Position numbers and translations under genes: made by a program. A stretch of 64,000 bases of DNA from positions 1 through 64,000 of the forward strand of contig NZ_JAAAKV010000004.1 of NCBI RefSeq assembly GCF_009905725.1, given 5' to 3'. Of this stretch, positions 1 through 12,300 are shown piece after piece. Origin of the DNA: Emticicia sp. CRIBPO. Lineage in GTDB: Bacteria; Bacteroidota; Bacteroidia; Cytophagales; Spirosomataceae. Each line of letters opens with the position of its first letter. Positions within the stretch are counted from its first letter, which is position 1. Below the pieces are notes generated by a model, which was not told where the DNA came from, did not search any database, and saw nothing but the letters and a program-made list of their open reading frames with translations.

Positions 1-3000
1 GGTTCAACAATCGTAACTCAGGACAAAAACCTTCCTACGATCACAGCGACTGGCGGACAGATCACTTGTTTGGTTCCAACCATCACAGTGAGTGCGACAG
101 CGACACCAAACACTGGTGTATCTTATGTGTGGACTGTACCTGCTGGTGTAACCAACCCTGGAAGTGTAGCTTCATTTACAACTACAACACCTGGAACATA
201 CTCAGTAACCGTAACAGTAACTGCGACAGGCTGTACTGCAAGTACAACTGCGACAGTTACAGAAGATAAAACACCTCCGACCGTAACGGTAGCTGGTGGC
301 CAGATCACTTGTTTGACTCCGAGCATCACAGTATCAGCGACAGCCACGCCAAACACAGGTGTGACTTATACCTGGACTGTACCTGCAGGCGTAACAGCCC
401 CGGGTAATGTAGCTTCGTTCACAACGACTACCCCTGGTACTTATAGTGTGACTGTAACGAAAGAGAACGGATGTTATGCAAGCAGTTCGACTGTTGTAAC
501 AGAAGATAAAACACCTCCGACTGTAACAGCGACTGGCGGAACAATTACCTGTGCAGCACCAAGTGTGACAGTGACTGCTACTGCGACAGCCGGTGTAAAT
601 TATTCATGGATTGTACCAGCCGGAGCAACTGCCCCAGGCAACGTAGCTTCATTTACAACTACAACACCTGGAACATATTCAGTAACTGTAACAAAAGAAA
701 ACGGATGTACTGCCAGCACGACAGTAGTTGTAGGTCAGGACAAAAACCTTCCGACGATCACAGCAACTGGTGGCAAAATCACATGTTTGACTCCGACGAT
801 TACAGTATCTGCTACAGCCACACCAAACACAGGTGTAACTTACGTGTGGACTGTACCTGCCGGAGTAACCAACCCTGGTAGTGTAGCTTCATTCACGACT
901 ACAACCCCAGGTACTTATTCAGTAACGGTAACAGTAACCGCGACAGGATGTACCGCAAGTACCACTGCGATAGTAACCGAAGATAAAACACCTCCGACCG
1001 TAACAGTAACAGGAGGTAAAATCACTTGTTTGACTCCGAGCATTACAGTAGCTGCAACAGCAACACCAAATACGAATGTATCTTATGTATGGACCGTACC
1101 TGCCGGCGTAACTGCCCCAGGTAATGTGGCTTCATTCACTACTACAGTGGCTGGAACTTACAGTGTAACCGTAACGAAAGAGAACGGATGTTATGCAAGT
1201 AGCTCTACGATTGTAACAGAAGACAAAACGACACCTACTGTAACAGTAAGTGGTGGAATGATCACTTGTGCCGCTCCAACCGTAACTGTTTCAGCGACTG
1301 CTACACCGAATACCGATGTAAGCTATGCATGGACTGTTCCTGCCGGAGTAGTTAATCCAGGTAATGTGGCCTCATTTACTACCACCGTACCTGGCACTTA
1401 TTCTGTAACCGTAACCAAAACATCTTCAGGATGTACGGTGACCGGTTCAACAGAAGTAACAGAAGATAAAGGAATACCGACCTTAACTATATCAGGAGGA
1501 CAAATTACTTGTCTTGTTCCAACAGTGACAATAGCCGCAACGGCTACACCGGCAACGGGAGTATCTTATGTCTGGACTGTACCTGCGGGTGTAACTAATC
1601 CTGGTAATGTAGCTTCATTCACTACAAGTGTACCGGGAACCTATTCAGTAACAATAACTGTAACTGCAACCGGATGTACTGCAAGTAAATCAACTGTGGT
1701 GACAGAAGAGAAAACGCCTCCTACAGTAACTGTAACCGGTGGTAAAATCACTTGTGAAACTCCAAGCATTACAGTATCAGCGACAGCCACGCCAAACACA
1801 GGTGTGACTTATACCTGGACTGTACCTGCAGGCGTAACAGCTCCTGGTAATGTGGCCTCATTTACGACCACAGTAGCTGGAACTTACAGCGTGACTGTAA
1901 CCAAAGAAAACGGATGTTATGCGAGCAACTCGACCATCGTAACAGAAGATAAAGGTGTACCGACGATCACATTGACCGGAGGTAAAATCACTTGCGAAAT
2001 GCCAAGCGTAACCGTAAGTGCTACACCAACAACAGGTGTATCTTATACCTGGACCGTACCTGCGGGGGTAACAGCTCCTGGTAATGTGGCCTCATTTACA
2101 ACGACAGTAGCCGGTGATTATACCGTAGTCGTAACCAGTCTGACCACAGGTTGTACAGCAACGAAAACCGTAACGGTAACCGAAGATAAAAACTTGCCGA
2201 ACGTCACCGTAACAGGTGGTAAAATTACCTGTGCTGCACCGACGGTAACAGTAAGTGCAACACCGGCAACAGGCGTGTCTTATGTTTGGACCGTGCCTGC
2301 AGGTGTAACTAACCCTGGCAATGTGGCTTCATTCACGACCACAGTAGCCGGAACTTATAGTGTAGTGGTAACCAATACTACTACAGGATGTACAGGAACT
2401 GGCAACACTGTTGTTACTCAGGACACAGATGTACCTACAGTAACCACAACTGGTGGTCAACTGACATGTGAAGAAAGAAGTATCAAACTGACCGCTAACG
2501 GATCTGCAGGCGTGACTTACGCCTGGAGTGGTCCTGGAGGATTTACTGTAAATACCCAGGAAATCACCGTAAACACTGCCGGTACCTATACTGTAGTAGT
2601 AACCTCACCAAACGGATGTACTGCTACTGCAACGGCTGTTGTAACCCAGGATACTGAAATGCCGACAGTAACCATCACAGGTGGCAATCTGAATTGCGAA
2701 GTCACAAGCGTGAAACTGACAGCGAATGCTTCTCCTGGTGTGACTTATGCCTGGAGTGGCCCCGGAGGATTTACAGCGACAACCAAAGAAATCACTGTAA
2801 GCACCGCCGGAACTTATACGGTGATTGTAACCTCACCAAACGGATGTACCGCTACTGCTACCCATACCGTAACAGGCAGCACAGAAGTTCCTCAGGTGAC
2901 GGTAACTGTAGAAAACGATGGAAAGCTGACTTGTGAGAAAACAAGCCTGCTGGTAACCATCACTTCTGCACCTTCACAAAACGTAACCTATACCTGGACA

Positions 3001-3390
3001 GTACCTGCCGGAGTAACCAACCCTGGCAACGTATCAAGCTTTACTGCAACTGTACCGGGTACTTATATAGTAGTGGTGACCAATACCCTGAACGGATGTT
3101 CAACAACCAAAACCATCAAAATTGAAGGCAGCCCGGTTGATCCTGATGTAAGGGTTGAAGTAGACGGTTCATTGAGCTGTCTGGTAAGTAGTGTCACTGT
3201 AAGTGCCATTGCTTCTCCGATCCAAAGTGTAAGCTACCAGTGGATTGTTCCGGCGGGCGTGCCTAATCCTGGTAACGTATCATCGTTTGCTGCTTCTGCA
3301 GTAGGTACTTACACTGTGATTGTCACCAATACAGAAAACGGATGTGTAACTGACGCAGCAAGCGTAACCGTAACCGGAAACTTCGACCTT
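1..3390 (+). repeat. Array A: about 14 tandem PKD/Ig-like repeats (~243 bp each)
   Basis: Each unit runs roughly from PTVTVTGG-ITC through YVWTVPAGV and SFTTT-PGTYSVTVT to NGC and VTEDK. There are two conserved cysteines (ITC and GC) that could form one intradomain disulfide. Units 1-10 are very alike; units 11-14 diverge, and 11 and 12 replace the WTVPAGV core with AWSGPGGF. Units 1/4/7 and 2/5/8 resemble one another more than their neighbours, giving a three-unit super-period of 717-726 bp. Confidence 0.88.
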
Positions 3391-6300
3391 CCGGTGGCGA
3401 CAGTCACTCATACAGATATTAATTGTCACGGAGCCAGCACAGGTACTGCCACAGTAGTGCCTCAGGCCGGAGCTGCTTACACTTATCTGTGGAGCAACGG
3501 ACAAACCTCTGCTACTGCAACAGGCCTGATCGCCGGAACTTATACAGTAGTAATCACTAACACTGCAAGCGGCTGTACCATCCAGAAAGTGGTTGAGATT
3601 ATTCAACCTGACGAACTGACCGCTACGATCGGTAAAGAAGATATCGACTGCAAAGGTGGAAAAACCGGAACTGCTACAGTAATTCCTGCAGGCGGAACAG
3701 GTCCTTACACTTATGTATGGAGCACTAATCCTGTACAAACAACTGCAACAGTAACAGGACTTACTGCAGGTACTTACAGTGTGGTGGTTACAGATGCCAA
3801 TGGATGTACCGTAACGAAAGAAGTAGTAGTGGATGAATCTGATAAAGTTGCACCACCACCACCGAATATTTATACCGATAAGTTGACAGTTTGCGGAACA
3901 GAAACTGCGACACTGACAGCCAGAGGTTGTGACGGTATCGTAACCTGGAGCAACGGCATGACCGGAACTGTCATTCATGTAGGTCCTGGAACTTACTCTG
4001 CAACTTGTACAAACGAGTGCGGCGTGAGCAGCTCATGTACCAACTGTAACCTGATTACCATCAAAGTTCGTGATATTCCGAACCCTCCGACCATCGAAAC
4101 CAGCAAAACCTTGCTTTGTGGTGATGAGAAGGCGACACTGACAGCTACAGGCTGTACAGGAACAGTAACGTGGAGCAACGGTATGACCGGAACTTCTATC
4201 CTGGTAGGAGCCGGAACTTACACTGCTACTTGTACCAATGCTTGTGCAACAAGTACAAACTCTAACTCAGTGACCATTACTACAGGTCAGTATCCTACGG
4301 TACCTGTGATATCAACTGACAAGCTTATTGTTTGCGAAGATGGTAAAGCTACACTGACAGCTACAGGTTGTACCGGAACTGTGATCTGGAGCAACGGCAT
4401 GACAGGAGAGACCATCCTGGTAGGCGAAGGATCTTACAATGCTTACTGTCAGACAGAATGTGGTATCAGTGCTTACTGTAAAATCATAAAAATAACAAAA
4501 GAAGTTAAACCAGCTCCGCCGGTGATCTCAACAGACAAACAAATGGTTTGTAATGACGAGAAAGCGACACTTACAGCGACAGGTTGCACAGGAACTCTTA
4601 AATGGAGCACCGGAGCAACCACTGCAAGTATCGTGGTGGGAGAGGGAACATATACAGCTACCTGCAGCAACATCTGCGGAGAAAGTGCGAATTCAAACAG
4701 TATCACCATCATTAAACAGGTAACACCGGCTGCTCCGACCATCACCCCAAGTAAAACAGAGGTTTGTGGTAATGAGAAAGCTACCCTGACTGTAACTTGT
4801 GCGGGTACTGTGAGCTGGAGCAACGGAGCCACCGGACTAACTATTCAGGTAGGTGCCGGAACTTATACAGCGACATGTGCGAATACCTGCGGAACCAGCG
4901 ATAATTCACTTCCGGTGACTATCACTACAGGAACACCTCCTGCCGCACCGGTGATCGCTACCAACAAAACAATGCTTTGTGGTAACGAGCAAGCTACGCT
5001 GACTGCTACCAACTGTGCCGGAACTGTAACCTGGAGTAACAACGCTACCGGAGTATCGATTCAGGTGGGTGCAGGAACTTATACAGCGACTTGTACTACT
5101 AATTGCGGAACAAGCGTCGCTTCTAACTCTGTGACGATCACTACAGGAGTTGTGGCTACTACACCGACGATTACAGCCAATAAAACAGTGATTTGCGGTA
5201 ACGAGCAGGCTACACTGACTGCTACCAACTGTAACGGAACCGTAACCTGGAGTAACAACACTACAGGAGCATCGATCCAGGTAGGAGCAGGAACTTATAC
5301 AGCCACTTGTACTACTACTTGCGGAACAAGTGTGGTTTCTAACTCAATAACCATCACTACCGGAACGCCTCCGGCTGCACCGGTTATCTCGGCTTTGAAA
5401 ACAGTGGTTTGCGGAGTCGAACTGACTACGCTGACCGCTACCAACTGTGCCGGAACCGTAACCTGGAGCAACAACGCCACAGGAGTATCGATCCAGGCAG
5501 GAGCCGGAACTTATACAGCTACTTGTACCACGACTTGCGGAACAAGTGCAGCATCTAACTCGGTGACCATTACTACAGGACCAGCACCAACCACGCCGGC
5601 CATCACTGCGAGCAAAACCTTGCTATGTGGTAATGAGCAGGCAACGCTGACTGCCACGAACTGTAACGGCACCGTAACCTGGAGCAACAACGCTACAGGA
5701 ACTACTACCCAGGTAGGAGCGGGAACTTACACTGCGACTTGTACGACTGTTTGCGGAACAAGTGTAGCATCTAACTCAGTGACGATTACAACAGGAACAG
5801 CACCAATCACGCCGGTGATTACTGCAAGCAAAACCTTGCTATGTGGTAATGAGCAGGCTACGTTGACCGCTGCAAACTGTAACGGAACTGTAACCTGGAG
5901 TAATAATGCCACCGGAACTACCATCCAGGTAGGAGCTGGAACTTATACTGCGACTTGTACTACGACCTGCGGAACAAGTGTAGCGTCTAATTCAGTGACC
6001 ATCACTACAGGAGCAACGCCAACCACGCCAACCATCACTGCGAGCAAAACCTTGCTGTGTGGTAATGAGCAGGCGACGTTGACTGCAGCCAACTGTAACG
6101 GAACTGTAACCTGGAGCAATAACGCTACCGGAGCCACTACTCTTGTAGGAGCCGGAACATATACTGCGACTTGTACTACAGCTTGTGGAACAAGTGTAGC
6201 TTCTAATTCAGTGACGATTACAACAGGTGTGACGCCGACTACTCCAACCATCACAGCAAGTAAAACCTTGCTATGTGGTAATGAGCAGGCTACGTTGACC

Positions 6301-9300
6301 GCTGCAAACTGTAACGGAACTGTAACCTGGAGTAATAATGCCACCGGAACTACCATCCAGGTAGGAGCTGGAACTTATACTGCGACTTGTACTACGACCT
6401 GCGGAACAAGTGTAGCGTCTAATTCAGCGACCATCACTACAGGAGCAACGCCAACCACGCCAACCATCACTGCGAGCAAAACCTTGCTGTGTGGTAACGA
6501 GCAGGCTACGTTGACAGCAACGAACTGCAACGGAACCGTAACCTGGAGCAACAATGCTACCGGAACTACTACCTTGGTAGGAGCCGGAACATACACTGCG
6601 ACTTGTACGACTGCTTGCGGAACGAGTGTGGCATCTAATTCTATAACGATCACTACAGGTGTGATGCCGACTACGCCGGTGATTACTGCAAGTAAAACTT
6701 TACTATGTGGTAACGAACAGGCTACCTTGACAGCAACTAACTGTAACGGAACCGTAACCTGGAGCAACAATGCTACCGGAACTACCACGCAGGTAGGAGC
6801 GGGAACTTATACAGCAACTTGTACCACGACTTGCGGAACAAGCGTGAACTCAAATACAATCGTGATCACTACAGGTACTGCACCGACTACGCCGACCATT
6901 ACTGCCAGCAAAACCTTGATATGTGGTAACGAGCAGGCAACGTTGACAGCTACCAACTGTAACGGAACTGTAACCTGGAGCAATAACGCTACCGGAGCCA
7001 CTACTCTTGTAGGAGCCGGAACATACACTGCGACTTGTACAACTGCTTGTGGAACAAGTGTGGCATCTAATTCAATAACGATCACTATAGGTGTGATGCC
7101 GACTACGCCGGTGATTACTGCAAGTAAAACTTTACTATGTGGTAACGAACAGGCTACCTTGACAGCAACTAACTGTAACGGAACCGTAACCTGGAGCAAC
7201 AATGCGACCGGGGCTACTACCTTGGTAGGAGCGGGAACATACACTGCGACTTGTACTACGACTTGCGGAACAAGTGTGAATTCAAATACAATTGTCATCA
7301 CTACGGGAGCCACGCCAACTACGCCAACCATCACTGCCAGCAAAACCTTGCTATGTGGTAATGAGCAGGCAACGTTGACAGCTACCAACTGTAACGGAAC
7401 AGTAACCTGGAGCAACAATGCTACCGGAACTACTACATTAGTAGGAGCCGGAACATACACTGCGACTTGTACAACTGCTTGCGGAACAAGTGTGGCATCT
7501 AATTCAATTACGATTACAACAGGTGTGATGCCAACTACACCAAGCATCACTTCTAATAAAACCCAGGTGTGTGGAATTGAGCAAGCTACCTTGACCGCTA
7601 CTAACTGTAACGGAACGGTGACCTGGAGCAACAACGCCACCGGAACTACTACCTTGGTAGGAGCAGGAACATACACTGCCACATGTACCACATCTTGCGG
7701 AACAAGCGTGGTTTCTAATTCAGTGACCATCACTGTAGGAACACCACCGGCAGCACCGACTGTCACGACAAACAAAACCTTGTTGTGTGGTAACGAACTT
7801 GCTACCCTGACTGCTTCTAATTGTACAGGAACGGTAAGCTGGAGTAACAACGCTACCGGAACTACCACTCAGGTAGGAGCAGGAACTTACACTGCAACCT
7901 GTAGCTCGACTTGCGGAACAAGTGCAGCGTCTAACTCTGTAACCATTACTACAGGATTGATGCCGACTACGCCAAGTATTACAGCGAATAAGACAATGGT
8001 TTGTGGTGTTGAAAAAGCGACATTGACTGCTACCAACTGTAACGGAACGGTGACCTGGAGCAATAATGCTACGGGAACTACTACCCAGGTAGGAGCAGGA
8101 ACTTATACTGCGACTTGTGTAACAACTTGCGGAACAAGTGCCGTTTCAAATTCGATCACGATCACTACTGGAGTTACGCCTACTACGCCGACCATCACAG
8201 CCAGCAAAACTGTGTTATGTGGTAATGAGCAGGCTACGTTGACCGCTACTAACTGTAACGGAACGGTAACCTGGAGTAACAATGCTACCGGAACTACCAC
8301 ACAGGTAGGAGCCGGAACCTACACCGCCACTTGTACTACAACTTGCGGAGTAAGTGTTGCTTCCAACTCTGTAACCATCACTACAGGATTGATGCCGACT
8401 ACACCGGTTATTACTGCGAGTAAAACGATTGTATGTGGTAACGAAAAAGCTACATTGACCGCTACCAATTGTACAGGAACTGTAACATGGAGCAATAATG
8501 CTACCGGAACAACTACCCAGGTAGGGGCCGGAACATACACAGCGACCTGTACTACTTCATGCGGAACAAGTGTTGCTTCCAATTCGATCACCATCACTAC
8601 AGGTGTGACGCCAACCACTCCGACCATCTCGGCTAACAAGACCCAGGTGTGCGGCATTGAGCAGGCTACCTTGACTGCTGCCAACTGTAACGGAACCGTA
8701 ACCTGGAGCAATAATGCTACCGGAACGACTATCCAGGTGGGAGCCGGAACATATACTGCCACTTGTACTACCACTTGCGGAACTAGTGTGGCATCAAATG
8801 CAGTAACTATCACTACCGGAACAGCTCCGTCAGCACCGACCATCTCTGCCAGCAAAACGCCGCAGGTGTGTGGTAACGAACTGGCTACCCTGACAGCAAC
8901 AGGCTGCACAGGAACCGTAAGCTGGAGCAATAATGCTACAGGAGCAGGTATCCAGGTAGGAGCCGGAACTTATACTGCTACTTGTTCTTCGACTTGCGGA
9001 ACAAGCGGTAATTCAAATTCAGTAACGATTACTACGGGTGTGGCACCAACCACTCCGGTAATATCAGCCAATAAGACCCAGGTTTGCGGTAACGAAACAG
9101 CTACCCTGACAGCAACGGGCTGCACAGGAACTGTAATGTGGAGCAACAATGCTACCGGAACAACCACTCAGGTAGGAGCCGGAACATATACTGCAACTTG
9201 TACTTCAACTTGCGGAACAAGCGTGGCTTCCAACTCAGTAACGATCACTACCGGAGTGACACCGACAACACCAACGATCTCAGCTAATAAAACTCAGATT

Positions 9301-12300
9301 TGTGGTATTGAGCAGGCAACCTTAACAGCTTCGAATTGTACCGGAACTGTAACATGGAGTAACAATGCTACCGGAACAACTACCCAGGTAGGAGCCGGAA
9401 CATACACAGCGACTTGTACCAACACTTGCGGAACAAGCGTAGCTTCTAACTCAGTAACGATCACTACAGGAGCATTGCCTGCAGCACCAAGTATCTCTGC
9501 CAACAAAACGCAGGTTTGCGGTGAAGAAAAAGCGACGCTCACAGCAACGGGTTGTACAGGAACAGTAAGCTGGAGCAACAGTGCGACCGGAACAAGCATC
9601 CAGGTAGGAGCAGGAACATATACTGCTACTTGTTCTTCGACTTGCGGAACAAGCGTAGCGTCTAACTCTGTGACCATCACTACAGGAGGAACATCTGTGC
9701 CACCAACCATCTCTGCGAATAAAACACAGATATGTGGTGCTGAAACAGCTACCCTGACAGCAACGGGCTGCACAGGAACAGTAACCTGGAGCAACAACGC
9801 TACCGGAACAACTACCCAGGCAGGAGCCGGAACATACACTGCCACCTGTACTTCAACTTGCGGAACAAGCGTAGCTTCAAACCCGGTGACGATCACTACC
9901 GGAGCCTTGCCTGTAGCACCAAGCATCTCTGCTAACAAAACGCAGGTGTGCGGAATTGAAACAGCTACCCTGACGGCAGCAAACTGCTCGGGAACAGTAA
10001 CCTGGAGCAACAATGCTACCGGAACAACTACCCAGGCAGGAGCCGGAACTTATACAGCGACCTGTACTACTTCTTGCGGAACAAGTGTTGCCTCTAATTC
10101 AGTGACCATCACTAACGGAGGAGCAATACCAACTGCACCAAGTGTGACAACTAACAAAACACAGGTTTGCGGAACAGAAAAAGCAACACTGACCGCCAGC
10201 AACTGTACCGGAACTGTAACGTGGAATGACGGAACAACCGGAACAACCAAACTGGTAGGAGCAGGAACATACACTGCTACCTGTACCACTACCTGCGGAA
10301 CAAGTCCTGCTTCAACATCTGTAACGATCAATAGCGGAGGAGCTCCTGCTGCACCAACCATTACTGCCAACAAAACGCAGGTGTGCGGAACAGAGAAAGC
10401 GACACTGACTGCTGAGAACTGTTCAGGAACAATAATATGGAATAACGATATGACCGGGGCAACCATTCAGGTGGGTGTGGGTACTTATAAAGCGACTTGC
10501 AGCACTACATGTGGAACCAGCGGCAATTCAAATACCATCACCATCACTACCGGTGGAACAGCACCATCAGCACCGACGGTAACGGCTAACAAAACGCAGG
10601 TGTGTGGTAATGAACTGGCAACATTGACAGCCACCAATTGTGGAGGAACAGTAACCTGGAGCAATGGATCAGCCGGAGCAAGTATCCAGGTGGGAGCCGG
10701 AACTTACACAGCAACATGTGCAACATCTTGCGGAACAAGCATGGCTTCAAATTCTGTAACCATTACTACCGGAACGGCTGCTTCTGCACCGACCATCTCG
10801 GCTAACAAAACCCAGTTGTGCGGAGCTGAACAGGCGACCCTGACTGCTGCCAACTGCACCGGAACCGTAACCTGGAGTAATAATGCCACCGGAACTACCA
10901 CACAGGTAGGAGCCGGAACTTATACCGCAACCTGTACCACTTCTTGTGGAACCAGCGTAGCTTCAAATGCAGTGACTATCACTACCGGAGCCTTGCCAAC
11001 AGCACCGACGATCTCGGCTAACAAGACCCAGTTGTGCGGAGCTGAAACAGCTACCTTGACGGCAGCCAATTGTGCAGGAACAGTAACCTGGAGTAACAAT
11101 GCCACCGGAACCACCACGTCGGTAGGTGCCGGAACATACACGGCGACTTGTACTACTTCATGCGGAACAAGTGTTGCGTCTAATTCAGTGACCATCACTA
11201 CCGGCGGTACACCATCTGCACCATCACTGACTTCTGATAAAACACAGGTTTGTGGTACTGAGAAAGCGACCATCACGGCCGCTAACTGTACAGGAACCAT
11301 CACCTGGAGCAACGGAGCAACCGGAACAAGCATCCAGGCAGGAGCCGGAACTTATACAGCGACTTGTACCAATGCCTGCGGAACAAGCGGTAACTCAACT
11401 GCAGTAACGATCACCACCGGTGCACCGTCTGCAGCTCCGATTATCTCTGCCACCGCTACGCAGTTGTGTGGAAATGCCACCATCACACTGACAGCTATCT
11501 CTTGTAACGGAACAGTGAAATGGAGCAACAATGCCACGGGTACAACGACCACGGTTTCTGCAGCCGGAACTTACACGGCAGTTTGTGTGACTTCGTGCGG
11601 AGACAGCCCTGCAAGTAATGCAGTAACCATTACTACAGGTCAGACGCCGGGTAGCCCGACCATCACTGCAGACAGAACAAATGTTTGCGGAACTGAGAAA
11701 GCTGTCCTGACTGCGACCAACTGTACAGGAACTGTAACCTGGAGCAACGGTGAAACCGGTACTTCAATACAAGTAGGAGTAGGAAGCTATACCGCAAAAT
11801 GCTCTAATGCATGTGGTTTGAGCCCTAATTCTAACAGCATCAATATCGAAAGCGGCGGAACTCCTGCAGCTCCGGTAGTTGAAGCTAACAAAACCGCACT
11901 TTGTGGTGCTGATTCAGCAAAACTGACCGCTTCGGTTTGCGGAGGTGTAATCAGATGGAGCAACAATGTTCAGGCAGATGTCATTTATGTGAAAACAGCC
12001 GGAACTTATACAGCAACATGTACCAATGCATGCGGTGTGAGTGTAAATTCTGCACCGATCACCATCACCACGGGAGGAACACCTTCAGTGCCGGTAATAA
12101 CAACAGCTAACAATGCGATTTGTCAGGGAGATTCAACTATTCTTACAGCAGACGGATGTTCAGGTACCATTACCTGGAGTACTGCTGCCACAGGATCGAC
12201 CATAAAAGTTAAAACAGCAGGAAGCTACACCGCAACCTGTACCAATACCTGCGGAACCAGCTCAGCTTCTGCACCGATGGTAATTACTGTCAAAACAGAA

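Noticed and set aside
6807-7868. Long minus-strand open frame (353 codons) and many similar ones across 4.4-11.5 kb
   Set aside because: They are antisense shadows of the tandem repeats: their translations repeat with the same 72-residue period (VPVALLLQVTVPLQ) and have no start signals or family features.
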